This document shows positions 9,039 through 17,962 of a DNA stretch of 45,557 nucleotides, piece after piece (the stretch's first letter is position 1; each line of letters begins with the position of its first letter). Under the pieces are notes generated by a model that made no database searches, was not told the origin of the DNA, and saw nothing but the letters and a program-made list of their open reading frames with translations. Source of the DNA: Ruminococcus sp. (GTDB taxonomy: Bacteria; Bacillota; Clostridia; Oscillospirales; Ruminococcaceae); contig NZ_DXUU01000019.1 in the NCBI RefSeq assembly GCF_019417665.1, positions 1 to 45,557 on the forward strand, written 5' to 3'. The position numbers and the translations under genes are program-made.

Positions 9039-9772
9039 CGAGTGCATCGCAAACGCACATCGGATATGTACGGGATGAAAATCAGGATCGTGTGGGAATA
9101 CGACAGTTCGGAGAAAATCTGCTGTTGGTGGTCTGCGACGGCATGGGCGGTGAACGCTCTGGCAGCAAGGCGAGCACCATGGCAACAGATGTCTTTTTCG
9201 AACATTTTGAAGAGGGATATATAGAAGATATGGACGCCTATAGTGTGCGTTCTCTGCTGCTTTCCTCGGTTTCTGCTGCAAATTCCGTGGTGTATACGAC
9301 CGCACGGATGGATTATCAGAATTTTGGAATGGGTACGACTTGTGTTGCCGCTTTTGTCAGCGATACCTACATCGCTGTGGCAAATGTGGGGGACAGCCGG
9401 GCATATCTTTTGACAAACGAGAATATGGAGCAGATCACCACGGATCACACAGTGGTGCACATGCTCATGGAAAAAGGAGAGATCACAAAGGCGGAAATGG
9501 AAACCCACCCACAGCGGCATATGCTTATGAAAGCGGTGGGTGTGGAACGTACAGTGTGCCCGGACTTTTTCCGCATTGACCTGGAAGAGAATCAATCATT
9601 CCGGCTGCTGCTCTGCTCTGACGGACTTTCGGGATTTTGCTCGGATGCAGAGATCCAGGCGATCTTGAGTGAAGAATTACCGGCAGAGGAGATCACCCAG
9701 AAGCTAGTGGATGCAGCACTGGAAAAGGGCGGAAGAGATAATATTTCTGTTGCGATCGTAACAGCGTCATAA
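9035..9772 (+). CDS. PP2C-type serine/threonine phosphatase (Stp/PrpC)
   Basis: 245 residues. Metal-dependent protein phosphatase of the PPM family. Visible motifs: DENQD, CDGMGGERSG, GTTCVAAF, NVGDSRAYLL, CSDGLSGF and GGRDNISVA, covering all metal-binding aspartates. It starts with TTG at 9035, supported by GGAGGTGG at 9021-9028 and the overlap with the rlmN stop. It pairs with the PASTA kinase immediately downstream; the two normally act as a reversible signalling couple in cell-wall and growth control. Cytoplasmic. Confidence 0.93.
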   Translation: MTSASQTHIGYVRDENQDRVGIRQFGENLLLVVCDGMGGERSGSKASTMATDVFFEHFEEGYIEDMDAYSVRSLLLSSVSAANSVVYTTARMDYQNFGMGTTCVAAFVSDTYIAVANVGDSRAYLLTNENMEQITTDHTVVHMLMEKGEITKAEMETHPQRHMLMKAVGVERTVCPDFFRIDLEENQSFRLLLCSDGLSGFCSDAEIQAILSEELPAEEITQKLVDAALEKGGRDNISVAIVTAS

Positions 9773-9791
9773 AATGGAGGAATCAGAAGGT

Positions 9792-11930
9792 ATGGACAAG
9801 GATAAATTCATTGGAACAAGACTTGACGGCCGCTATGAACTGACAGAGCTCGTGGGCGAGGGCGGCATGGCAAATGTGTACCGTGCTATTGATGTGCTGG
9901 ACAACCGCATGGTGGCTGTGAAAATTCTCAAAACGGAATATTCTGAGAGTGAAGAATTTCAGCGTCGGTTCCGCAACGAATCCAAGGCAATTGCAGTGAT
10001 GTCCCACCCGAACATTGTCAAGATCTATGACATGGGCTTTTCGGATAAGGTACAGTACATTGTCATGGAGTATATTGACGGCATTACCCTGAAGGATTAC
10101 ATTGACAGTGAACGTGTTCTGAACTGGAAGGATGCGGTACATTTTGTCATCCAGATCCTGCGTGCTTTACAGCATGCACACAACCGCGGCATTGTCCACC
10201 GGGACATCAAGCCCCAGAATATCATGCTGCTGACCGATGGCACCATCAAGGTCATGGACTTTGGTATTGCAAAATTTGCCCGGGAAGAGAGCCGCACAGC
10301 AACGGATCAGGCAATCGGTACGGTGCATTATATCAGTCCAGAGCAGGCACGCGGCGATGTGACAGATGCGAAGAGTGATATTTATTCTGTGGGTGTTATG
10401 TTCTATGAAATGCTCACAGGAAAGAAGCCCTTTGATACGAACAATCCTGTATCTATTGCAGTGATGCATATGCAGAATGTGGCAGTGCGTCCCAGAGATA
10501 TTAATCCGAATATTCCTTCCGGTCTGGAAGAGATCATTATGCACGCTATGGAAAAGGATTCCTCGAAACGATACCAGAGCGCCACAGACATGATCCGGGA
10601 TATTGAAGCCTTCAAGGCAGACAACCAAATTATTTTTGGTTATTACAATGTGCCGGAATCTTCCGGAAGAACGCAGTACTTCACACCGCCGGTACAGAAT
10701 GACGGCCGTCCTCAACGCGGCAATCATACCTATGATAATACGAGCCAGGATGATTATTATGGTAATTATACCAATGAACCGGATCAGGAACGAACCAAGT
10801 CTTTGGTTATCCCCATTCTGGCCGCGGTGACGTTTGCAGTTGTGGTTGTGGCTGCGATCATTATTTTCCTGATCGTAGGTCAGAGCACCAGCGGTTCCAA
10901 CAGTTCCACTGACGAGGTGCCCTATGTCATCGGTATGAATTATGAAGAAGCAGTGTTAAATTATCCCAACATTGAATTTAAAGTTGCTGAAGAAGATTAT
11001 ACGGACAAATACGATGTGGATATTATCTATAAGCAGAATATCGAAGCCGGACAATTTGTCAAGAAAAATGACGACGGCAAGGTCGAACTGGCAGTTGCCG
11101 TTAGTAAGGGTGTTCAGAAGGTGCAGATTCCTGATCTGACCAATTATACTTCCGATGAAGCGGAAGAGGCATTGAAAGCACTTGGACTAGTTGCAGAATT
11201 GAAAAAAACGCAGAGTACCTCGGAGGAGAATATCGAAGCCGGTCATGTTATTAAGACAGACCCGGAGAAGTTGACCGAGGTGGCTGTTGGACAGACAGTT
11301 ACGATATATGTGAGCCAGGGTGTTGCTGTAGACGAAACCGACGTGCCGAAATTTGTGGGCATGACACTGGAAGAGGCACAGAAGGAATGTGAGCACCGCA
11401 ACTTGAAGGTAGAAGTGACTGAAGAGCCTTCCACAGAAGAAAAGGATGTTGTTATCAAACAGGATCCGGAGCAGGGCAAGGTCGTGGTTTCCGGCTCTAC
11501 TGTGAAACTGACTGTCAGCAACGGTGAAGAACCGGAGGGTGAAGTTTCCTACGGCCTGCTGAATTTGCCTACTAGCAGCATGAGCGGTATGTATACCTTG
11601 AGTTTTACCACAGATGAAGACGGCGTGATCGCAAGTTATCAATTTGTGGCAGAAAATCTGAACGATGGCTCTGTGACTGCTAAGGTAAAGGGCAAGGGCA
11701 GCAAAACCGTAAAGGTTTCTGTAACCAGTTCTCAGAGCGGTAAGACCGCACCTGTGGGCACTTATACTTTTGATTTTGCCAACAAGACCTTTACAGCATC
11801 CAGCGAGAGCATCAACCAAGCATTTGCTTCTGTTGCTGTAGAGACAACACCAGCAATGACAGAACCACCTGCACCAGCGGAACCTGCGCCAGCGGAACCT
11901 GCACCGGCAGACGGAGCGGAGGCTGGATGA
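9792..11930 (+). CDS. prkC: PASTA-domain serine/threonine protein kinase (PrkC/PknB)
   Basis: 712 residues. A Hanks-type kinase domain at about 12-270 has catalytic Lys 44, HRD at 136-138 (HRDIKPQN) and DFG at 156-158. After a hydrophilic linker there is one membrane segment at about 338-363. Three PASTA repeats (starting near VPYVIGM, VQIPDL and VPKFVGM) would bind muropeptide or lipid II outside the cell. The extracellular tail ends in a Pro/Ala/Glu-rich run. I prefer ATG 9792 (AGAAGG just upstream) over ATG 9774. It forms an operon with the phosphatase before it and rsgA after it, a conserved Firmicutes trio. Confidence 0.95.
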   Translation: MDKDKFIGTRLDGRYELTELVGEGGMANVYRAIDVLDNRMVAVKILKTEYSESEEFQRRFRNESKAIAVMSHPNIVKIYDMGFSDKVQYIVMEYIDGITLKDYIDSERVLNWKDAVHFVIQILRALQHAHNRGIVHRDIKPQNIMLLTDGTIKVMDFGIAKFAREESRTATDQAIGTVHYISPEQARGDVTDAKSDIYSVGVMFYEMLTGKKPFDTNNPVSIAVMHMQNVAVRPRDINPNIPSGLEEIIMHAMEKDSSKRYQSATDMIRDIEAFKADNQIIFGYYNVPESSGRTQYFTPPVQNDGRPQRGNHTYDNTSQDDYYGNYTNEPDQERTKSLVIPILAAVTFAVVVVAAIIIFLIVGQSTSGSNSSTDEVPYVIGMNYEEAVLNYPNIEFKVAEEDYTDKYDVDIIYKQNIEAGQFVKKNDDGKVELAVAVSKGVQKVQIPDLTNYTSDEAEEALKALGLVAELKKTQSTSEENIEAGHVIKTDPEKLTEVAVGQTVTIYVSQGVAVDETDVPKFVGMTLEEAQKECEHRNLKVEVTEEPSTEEKDVVIKQDPEQGKVVVSGSTVKLTVSNGEEPEGEVSYGLLNLPTSSMSGMYTLSFTTDEDGVIASYQFVAENLNDGSVTAKVKGKGSKTVKVSVTSSQSGKTAPVGTYTFDFANKTFTASSESINQAFASVAVETTPAMTEPPAPAEPAPAEPAPADGAEAG

Positions 11931-11931
11931 T

Positions 11932-12822
11932 ATGAAAAGTCCTGTTGCCATTCCAGAAGGTGCACAGGGCAGAATCTTAACATCGGTAGGAGGTCTCTAT
12001 ACAGTAGAGACCTTTTCCGGTATCTGCACCTGTAAAGCACGGGGTGTATTCCGCAAACGAGGGATTGTGCCCTATGTAGGAGACTATGTGCTGCTTTCTG
12101 ACGATAATGTTATTTCAGATATCCTGCCAAGAAAAAACAGCATCCTGCGGCCGCCGGTGGCGAATCTGGATCAGATTTTGTTTGTGGTTTCTTCCTGCCA
12201 TCCCTCCCCGAATCTGCTGCTGCTGGATTCCTTTTTGGCAGTGGCGATTTATCAGGAGATTGAACCGGTTCTGATTGTCACAAAAGTTGACCTGGATGCC
12301 GGAGAAGAATTGTGCCGGCTGTATGAACAGGCTGGGATCCCTGTCATGGCTGTGGATTATCAGAAGCCGGAGACGGTGGATGCCGTAGCACAGCGGCTGT
12401 CCGGCAGGATCAGTATGATGACTGGTAACTCCGGGGTGGGAAAGTCTACGCTGCTCAACGCCATCGAGCCGTCTCTCCAGTTGCCTGTGGGGGAGATCAG
12501 TGAAAAATTGGGACGCGGCAGACATACCACACGGCAGGTACAACTGTATCCCTGCGTCGGAGGGTATCTGGCAGATACACCAGGATTTTCCACCTTTGAG
12601 GTAGAGCAGTATCTTCAGATGGAAAAGGAACAGATCGCCGACTGTTTCCCGGAATTCCGACAGTATTTCGGCGAATGCCGTTTCTCGGACTGTGCCCATG
12701 TCTGCGAAAAGGGCTGTGCTATTGTAGGAGCAGTGCAGAACGGTGAGATCGCCAAGAGCCGTCATGATTCCTATGTATCCCTCTATCAGACGGCAAAACA
12801 GAGAAAGGCGTGGGAATCATGA
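11932..12822 (+). CDS. rsgA: Ribosome small-subunit assembly GTPase RsgA
   Basis: 296 residues. A circularly permuted GTPase that checks late 30S subunit maturation. An N-terminal OB fold is followed by G4 (TKVD), then G1 GNSGVGKST at about 165, then G3 DTPG: the diagnostic permuted order. A C-terminal zinc site (CRFSDCAH, CEKGC) is at about 248-268. GGAGG lies 7 nt or more before the start. It directly follows prkC and overlaps thiN. Confidence 0.95.
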   Translation: MKSPVAIPEGAQGRILTSVGGLYTVETFSGICTCKARGVFRKRGIVPYVGDYVLLSDDNVISDILPRKNSILRPPVANLDQILFVVSSCHPSPNLLLLDSFLAVAIYQEIEPVLIVTKVDLDAGEELCRLYEQAGIPVMAVDYQKPETVDAVAQRLSGRISMMTGNSGVGKSTLLNAIEPSLQLPVGEISEKLGRGRHTTRQVQLYPCVGGYLADTPGFSTFEVEQYLQMEKEQIADCFPEFRQYFGECRFSDCAHVCEKGCAIVGAVQNGEIAKSRHDSYVSLYQTAKQRKAWES

Positions 12823-13436
12823 AACGTGCAGTGATTTTTGGCGGTGCGCCGGTGATTCCATCGGAACAGCCGGCAGTGCCCGAGGCAGATTGTTATATTT
12901 GTGCGGATGCTGGAGTGCAGTTAGCACAGGCATTGGGCATAACACCGGACTGGATCGTGGGGGATTTCGACTCCCTGGGGAAAATCCCTGATGGGTCGAA
13001 TGTGGTGGTCTATCCGGCGGAAAAGGATGATACAGATCTGATCCTGGCGGCGAAATATGCTTTATCGAAAAACTGTACGGAACTGATTTTTTATGGTGCA
13101 TTGGGCGGCAGACTGGATCATACGATCGCCAATTTGCAGATGATGCGGATGCTGGTGGATGCCGGTGTACAAGGGATTCTGGTGGACGCCAGGCACTGGG
13201 TTACTTTGCAGCGAAGCGGTACGGTACGGTATCCCAGGCGTGAAGGATATTTTTCCCTGTTTTCCCTGACGGAGACCTGTGAAGATGTGACTCTGGAAGG
13301 TGTGGCATATCCGCTGGCGCATGGAACACTGTCCGGAGTGTTTCCATTGGGGGTCAGCAATGAAATTACGGCGGAGGAAGCCGTTGTAACAGTGGGAAAA
13401 GGAGATTTGTTGGTAGTTTTTGCGAGAGATCTGTGA
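12819..13436 (+). CDS. thiN: Thiamine pyrophosphokinase
   Basis: About 205 residues. Converts thiamine to thiamine diphosphate with ATP. Motifs: ICADAGVQLA, DWIVGDFDSLG, EKDDTDLILA and GALGGRLDHTIANL, covering the conserved acidic and GGR(x)DH residues. I chose ATG 12819 (AAAGG about 10 nt upstream) over GTG 12810; it overlaps the rsgA stop. Last gene of the first + strand cluster, as a terminator follows at 13547. Confidence 0.93.
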   Translation: MKRAVIFGGAPVIPSEQPAVPEADCYICADAGVQLAQALGITPDWIVGDFDSLGKIPDGSNVVVYPAEKDDTDLILAAKYALSKNCTELIFYGALGGRLDHTIANLQMMRMLVDAGVQGILVDARHWVTLQRSGTVRYPRREGYFSLFSLTETCEDVTLEGVAYPLAHGTLSGVFPLGVSNEITAEEAVVTVGKGDLLVVFARDL

Positions 13437-13546
13437 GAGGCACAGACAATGAAGTTTTTGGCTCAATAATTTTTCAAAAATGCTGGTAAGGTCAAGGGAC
13501 AAAGTCTCTTATTGCCGATCACAGAAAGCAAAATTACAAATATGAT

Positions 13547-13583
13547 ATCCGTCTTGCGGTGTGTGCCGCAGGGCGGATTTTTT
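13547..13583 (+). terminator. Rho-independent terminator after thiN
   Basis: ATCCGTCTTGCGG (13547-13559) pairs with CCGCAGGGCGGAT (13566-13578) around a 6-nt loop and is followed by TTTTT to 13583. Ends the yicC-thiN cluster just before the sigma-E promoter. The rest of 13437-13663 shows no gene. Confidence 0.85.
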
Positions 13584-13598
13584 GTGCCCATGTATCAG

Positions 13599-13627
13599 GT
13601 ATATTAGAGACAAGCCGCACATAGAAT
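13599..13627 (+). promoter_or_regulatory. Sigma-E type promoter of the spoIIIA operon
   Basis: GTATATT at 13599-13605, a 14-nt spacer and CATAGAAT at 13620-13627. This fits the Bacillus sigma-E consensus (GHATATT, 14, CATACAMT) closely and sits 36 nt before spoIIIAA, which is sigma-E controlled in Bacillus. The call is by consensus only. Confidence 0.75.
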
Positions 13628-13663
13628 GGAACAAAGCAACAGACAAGCCGAACAGGAGGACGT

Positions 13664-14584
13664 ATGGAAACGAACGGAATCATGACAGTGATGCGATATT
13701 TACCTGCACAGGTACAGGCGGCGCTGCGGCAAATGCCGGGAGAAGAACTGGAACAGATACAGGAGATCCGGCTTCGGGCAGACCGACCAGTGGCAATTGC
13801 CATAGGGCGCTGGGAGCAGTTTCTCACGGAACACGGAACAAGAACGGATATTCCATCCCGAGCGATTTCTATGTCTCAGCAGGCAGTGGAACGGGTATTT
13901 CAGGCGGTATGTGAATATTCTGTCTATCGGTATACCAAGGAGATCTGCGATGGATTTGTCACTGTCTCTGGAGGAAACCGGGTGGGCATTGCTGGGTCAG
14001 CAGTCTATCGAGATGGTGTGTTTTCCCAGATTCGCCATATTAATGGACTGAATTTTCGAATCTCTCATGCAGTGACTGGCTGTGCCCAGACACTTTATGG
14101 ACAAACATGCAGTACGAGACCCAACAGTTTGCTGCTTGCCGGTGCGGTGGGTTCAGGAAAGACTACCATGCTCCGGGATATGTGTCGTCTTCTGGGGGCA
14201 TCTCATCGGGTAACGCTGGTGGACGAGCGCAGCGAAATTGCCGCAATGCACCACGGTGTGTCTAGATATGATGTGGGATTACATACGGATGTGCTGGATG
14301 GTTTTCCGCGTGCAGAGGGACTGCTAATGGCACTGCGTGTGCTGACACCGGAAGTACTGATCTGTGATGAGATCGGCACAGAGACAGACGCAGAGGCAAT
14401 TCTTCGTATTCATGGATGCGGCGTACCGGTGATTGCTTCTGCTCATGCAGCGTCCTGGACAGATTTGGAACAGCGTCCGGTGCTGCGGAAGCTCATGGAG
14501 GAGGGGGTATTTTCCTATGTAGCAATGCTTTCAACAGAACAGCAGGGGGTGGTGCAGTCACTGCGCCGGGTGGCATCATGCTGA
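13664..14584 (+). CDS. spoIIIAA: Stage III sporulation protein AA (ATPase)
   Basis: 306 residues. A secretion-type ATPase of the mother cell that powers the SpoIIIA-SpoIIQ channel between mother cell and forespore. Walker A GAVGSGKTT is at about residue 160, and the Walker B region EVLICDEIGTE at about 226. AGGAGG is 7 nt before the start. First gene of an intact eight-gene operon behind a sigma-E promoter. Overlaps spoIIIAB. Confidence 0.95.
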   Translation: METNGIMTVMRYLPAQVQAALRQMPGEELEQIQEIRLRADRPVAIAIGRWEQFLTEHGTRTDIPSRAISMSQQAVERVFQAVCEYSVYRYTKEICDGFVTVSGGNRVGIAGSAVYRDGVFSQIRHINGLNFRISHAVTGCAQTLYGQTCSTRPNSLLLAGAVGSGKTTMLRDMCRLLGASHRVTLVDERSEIAAMHHGVSRYDVGLHTDVLDGFPRAEGLLMALRVLTPEVLICDEIGTETDAEAILRIHGCGVPVIASAHAASWTDLEQRPVLRKLMEEGVFSYVAMLSTEQQGVVQSLRRVASC

Positions 14585-15081
14585 AGCTGTTGGGGCTGCT
14601 TTTCATTGTGCTTTCTGGAACTGGAACAGGACTTTTGGCGGCAATGCGGCTTCGTCAAGAGCGGATCGTCATGGAACGGCTTTGTCAGATGCTCCGTGAA
14701 TTGTCAGTACAGATGGAATTCCATGCAGCTTCGGTACAAGAATTGCTGGAGCAGCTGACGCAGGAACCGGCGTATGAAATGTTTTCTTTTCCGGAACGGA
14801 TGATGGCAGAATTGCAGTCCGGCGTGCCTCTTTGTACGGCATGGCGAACGGGATTGCAGGAAGATGCAGCAGTACCGGAAAACGCAAGACAGCTGCTGCT
14901 GCCTCTGGGGGAGGAACTGGGCGTCAGTGATCTCTGTGGACAAGTCGAAACACTGGCGCAATATCGGCAGCAATTGGAACCTTATGCAGAAGAGACACGA
15001 AACCGTTGTATCCAGCGTCAGCGGCTGTATTTCAGTATGGGCGTACTGGGCGGCCTGCTGGCGGCAATTCTGTTTTGTTAA
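14578..15081 (+). CDS. spoIIIAB: Stage III sporulation protein AB
   Basis: 167 residues. An N-terminal hydrophobic segment (LLGLLFIVLSGTGTGLLAA), a long helical soluble part and a C-terminal hydrophobic segment (VLGGLLAAILF) match SpoIIIAB, a platform protein of the mother-cell channel related to type II secretion GspF. ATG 14578 overlaps the spoIIIAA stop. A 109-nt gap follows, occupied mainly by a small inverted repeat. Confidence 0.9.
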   Translation: MLKLLGLLFIVLSGTGTGLLAAMRLRQERIVMERLCQMLRELSVQMEFHAASVQELLEQLTQEPAYEMFSFPERMMAELQSGVPLCTAWRTGLQEDAAVPENARQLLLPLGEELGVSDLCGQVETLAQYRQQLEPYAEETRNRCIQRQRLYFSMGVLGGLLAAILFC

Positions 15082-15090
15082 TGGGTCATA

Positions 15091-15125
15091 TTTGTAGGGG
15101 CGAATATTATCCGCCCGCATACAAA
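15091..15125. repeat. Dispersed inverted repeat (GTAGGGGCG / CGCCCGCATAC)
   Basis: TTTGTAGGGGCG and CCGCCCGCATACAAA form an imperfect palindrome inside the spoIIIAB-spoIIIAC gap. A similar inverted motif is at 22372-22404. Likely an intergenic dispersed repeat rather than a terminator, since no T-run follows and the operon continues. Confidence 0.45.
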
Positions 15126-15190
15126 CAAACCTTGAAATCTTACCATAATCAAAAATAGCTTAATAAGTGGAAAGAAGGGATGTTTTCAAA

Positions 15191-15385
15191 ATGGATATCG
15201 ACCTTATTTTTAAAATTGCCGGGACTGGCATCATTGTTGCAGTGCTGAATCTGGTGCTGAAACGTGCTGAACGGGAGGAACAGGCGATGATGACCACCCT
15301 TGCCGGACTGGTGGTCGTGCTGATGCTTCTGGTGGATCAGATTGGTACACTTTTCGAGCGTGTCAAGTCGGTGTTCGGGTTATGA
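15191..15385 (+). CDS. spoIIIAC: Stage III sporulation protein AC
   Basis: 64 residues with two hydrophobic helices: MDIDLIFKIAGTGIIVAVL and MMTTLAGLVVVLMLLVDQI. The joining sequence LKRAEREEQAMM is characteristic of SpoIIIAC, an integral membrane component of the feeding-tube channel. I chose ATG 15191 for its match to the family's MDIDLIFKIAG start; GAAGGGA is upstream. The stop overlaps spoIIIAD. Confidence 0.93.
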   Translation: MDIDLIFKIAGTGIIVAVLNLVLKRAEREEQAMMTTLAGLVVVLMLLVDQIGTLFERVKSVFGL

Positions 15386-15774
15386 TCGGCGAGACAACAA
15401 CTGCTGCCGCAGTTTGCATTATCGCTGCCATTTTTGCAACGCTGCTCAAGCAGTACTGCCGGGAACATGCCATGTTTTGTGTCATTGGTGCTTGTGTGAC
15501 TGTGGGAATAGCAGCGGTGGCATATCTGACGCCTATTGCAGAAAGTGTGAATGCATTGTTCAACAAAACCGGACTGCCGGCGGCGTATCTGGAAACCTTG
15601 TGGAAAGCGCTGGGCATTTGTTATCTTACCGGGATCGCCGGAGATCTTTGTCAGGACTGCGGCGAGACAGCGCTGGCACGGACTGTGGAACTATGGGGGA
15701 GATTGTCCTTGGTGCTTCTGGCACTGCCTTTACTGGAAACCCTTTTAAATACAGTGACGGAGGTGCTGGCATGA
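15382..15774 (+). CDS. spoIIIAD: Stage III sporulation protein AD
   Basis: 130 residues, four hydrophobic segments, no soluble domain. Length, topology and place between AC and AE identify it. Related to SpoIIIAC; part of the membrane base of the SpoIIIA complex. ATG 15382 overlaps the spoIIIAC stop, and its own stop overlaps spoIIIAE. Confidence 0.92.
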   Translation: MIGETTTAAAVCIIAAIFATLLKQYCREHAMFCVIGACVTVGIAAVAYLTPIAESVNALFNKTGLPAAYLETLWKALGICYLTGIAGDLCQDCGETALARTVELWGRLSLVLLALPLLETLLNTVTEVLA

Positions 15775-16925
15775 AAAAAATCTGGATCTTTCTGACGATT
15801 ACAGTACTTCTGCTGGTGACTCTGGGTAGGTGGTGCGCTGTGTCAGTGCAGGCGGAAGAAGAGAATATGACCCAGACTTTTGCAGAGGAAAGCGGGAGTA
15901 CAGATGTGACAGACTCACTGGATTGGGACGTGCAGTCAGTGCTGGACAGGCTGGGACTTTCTGTTTCTGATGCCGGGGATATCAGCGATAAATTCACTCT
16001 TTCTGCAGTGTGGGATGTGCTAGGGGAATATATTTCGGAACATGTGGAGCGTCCCTTTCAGATGCTTGCCGGACTGTTGACGGTGATTATTTTTGCAGCA
16101 TTGCTGCAGGGACTTCACAGCGGTAACATGCGTGCCGGGACAGAACAGGTATTTGAGTTTCTCTGTGCTCTGGCGGCAGTGGGAATCCTGGCAGACCCTT
16201 TGTGTCAAAGCTTTGCCGCCGTGGAGACTACGCTGAATCAGGGTGCAGAATTTATGCTCATCTTTGTGCCGGTGTTTGCCGGAATCCTGGCAGCAGGGGG
16301 TACTGTCAGTAGTGCTGTTTGTTACCAGACAGCTGTTATTGCACTGGCGGATGGGGTCATGCAGATGATCACTCGTGTACTGCTGCCTTTTTGTACCATG
16401 GGTTTTGCCCTTGCCATTGTGGATGCAGTCAGCCCCTCGGTTTCTGTCAGCGGACTTCTGACCCTGTCCAAAAAAGTGACCACCTGGGTATTGGGTCTGT
16501 TTATGTCCATTTTTCTGGGTGTGCTGTCCATGCAGAACTGGATCACCGGGAGTGTGGATACGGCAGCGACGAAGACCACAAAATATGTCATTTCCAATTT
16601 TGTACCGGTAGTGGGAAGTGCTGTTTCTGATGCATATACTGCTGTGCGAAGCAGCCTGCAAATCCTGCGCAGTACTACCGGCGTTATCGGCATAGCGGCA
16701 ATCTGTATTCTGTTTCTGCCGCCTCTGGTACAGCTTCTGCTGTATCGCGGCGTTGTGGCAATTGGCACGGCGGCAGCGGAACTATTTGGCACTCAGCGCT
16801 TGCTGCGGCTGCTGCGAGGAACACAGCAGGCTCTTGCCATTGCATTTGCGTTACTGGTGTGCTTCGGTATTATGTTCGTAGTGGCAACAGCAATCGCTAT
16901 GACGCTGGGAAAGGGAAATGCGTGA
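15771..16925 (+). CDS. spoIIIAE: Stage III sporulation protein AE
   Basis: 384 residues. An N-terminal signal-like segment (MKKIWIFLTITVLLLVTLG to about residue 27), then an extracytoplasmic linker, then a C-terminal region of six or more membrane helices. This is the multi-spanning SpoIIIAE of the mother-cell channel. ATG 15771 overlaps the AD stop with GGAGGTG upstream; a longer in-frame extension to 15342 would overlap all of AD and is not credible. Confidence 0.93.
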   Translation: MKKIWIFLTITVLLLVTLGRWCAVSVQAEEENMTQTFAEESGSTDVTDSLDWDVQSVLDRLGLSVSDAGDISDKFTLSAVWDVLGEYISEHVERPFQMLAGLLTVIIFAALLQGLHSGNMRAGTEQVFEFLCALAAVGILADPLCQSFAAVETTLNQGAEFMLIFVPVFAGILAAGGTVSSAVCYQTAVIALADGVMQMITRVLLPFCTMGFALAIVDAVSPSVSVSGLLTLSKKVTTWVLGLFMSIFLGVLSMQNWITGSVDTAATKTTKYVISNFVPVVGSAVSDAYTAVRSSLQILRSTTGVIGIAAICILFLPPLVQLLLYRGVVAIGTAAAELFGTQRLLRLLRGTQQALAIAFALLVCFGIMFVVATAIAMTLGKGNA

Positions 16926-16946
16926 TAAGAATGAGGAGGATTTTCT

Positions 16947-17405
16947 GTGGAAACGATGCGTGCTATTGTACTGATCACATGTGTGATCAGCTTGCTTAGC
17001 GGCGTGCTGGATGCTCTTCGTCCGAATGCCAAGTTTGACCGGCAGATGCGGCTGCTGTTGTCAGCAGTATTTTTGTTGGCAATTCTGACGCCCTTGGTGA
17101 AAGGTGCAGGGAAAATGCAGATGAACTGGGACAGTGATATGACTGTATCTCAGGATATGGCTGCCGCCATGGCAGTGCAGACAGAGGTTTGTGCTGCGGA
17201 AAATCTGGAAAATACATTGCAGGAGTTGCTGCAAAAGGGCGGTGTTACAGATGCGAGAGTAAAGGCGGAAGTGCATATTGCAGAGGATAACAGCATAGAG
17301 ATAGAGCATGTAACGGTTTTCTGTGGGGATGCTGAGACGGCAAAGTCGCTGCTGGCAGAATGCCTGGGAGAAGAGGTGAAAATTGATGTGGAAACAGCTT
17401 CTTGA
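16947..17405 (+). CDS. spoIIIAF: Stage III sporulation protein AF
   Basis: 152 residues. Two N-terminal hydrophobic helices (AIVLITCVISLLSGVL, LLLSAVFLLAILTPLV) are followed by a soluble alpha/beta domain of the ring-building type, as in SpoIIIAF. I chose GTG 16947 because GAGGAGGA lies just upstream; ATG 16956 would be too far from it. The end overlaps spoIIIAG. Confidence 0.9.
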   Translation: METMRAIVLITCVISLLSGVLDALRPNAKFDRQMRLLLSAVFLLAILTPLVKGAGKMQMNWDSDMTVSQDMAAAMAVQTEVCAAENLENTLQELLQKGGVTDARVKAEVHIAEDNSIEIEHVTVFCGDAETAKSLLAECLGEEVKIDVETAS

Positions 17406-17934
17406 ACGGCTGAAAGGCAGTTTGAAAGGAGAACGTGGTGTACGGCTGGTGGTGATCCTGGGCGTTGCCGGTTTGGCACTGATCCTGCTTTCCGGTTTTT
17501 TGCCGGAAAAGGAAAAACAGGCAGAGGAATCTGCGGCGGCAGAACTGTCGTCCTTTGATACCTCTGCGGAATTGCAGGGGTATTGCCATACACTAGAGGA
17601 ACGTCTGGTGACCATTCTGGAGCAGATAGATGGCGTGGGGCGTTGTCAAGTAATGCTGACTGCTACTGGCACTGCGGAAACGGTCTACGCTCAGGATGAA
17701 GAGGAAGATCAGGCAGACTCCCGGACGCAATCCCAGCGGAAGTGTGTGATCGTCTCTGACAGCGATGGTGAACGCCCTTTGGTGCAGCAAATCGTTTCGC
17801 CGGAGATCAGTGGAGTCATTGTGGTATGCAGCGGTGCATCCAGCAGTGTGGTACAGGAGCGTGTGACTAACGCCGTACAGGCTGTGCTGGATATTTCGGC
17901 GAGTCGGATCTGCGTTGTCCCCACGCAGAAATGA
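17386..17934 (+). CDS. spoIIIAG: Stage III sporulation protein AG
   Basis: 182 residues. A cytoplasmic N-terminus, one membrane helix (LVVILGVAGLALILLSGFL), then a domain in the intermembrane space that forms the large SpoIIIAG ring. SD AGAGGTGA at 17372-17379 supports ATG 17386. An acidic loop (EEEDQAD) is inserted in the domain, as in family members. A 28-nt gap separates it from spoIIIAH. Confidence 0.92.
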   Translation: MWKQLLERLKGSLKGERGVRLVVILGVAGLALILLSGFLPEKEKQAEESAAAELSSFDTSAELQGYCHTLEERLVTILEQIDGVGRCQVMLTATGTAETVYAQDEEEDQADSRTQSQRKCVIVSDSDGERPLVQQIVSPEISGVIVVCSGASSSVVQERVTNAVQAVLDISASRICVVPTQK

Positions 17935-17962
17935 AAATTTATATTGGAAAGGGAAGATTACT

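Noticed and set aside
15342..15770. N-terminal extension of spoIIIAE
   Set aside because: It would overlap the whole of spoIIIAD in another frame; the real start is ATG 15771, with GGAGGTG upstream and a signal-like segment following.
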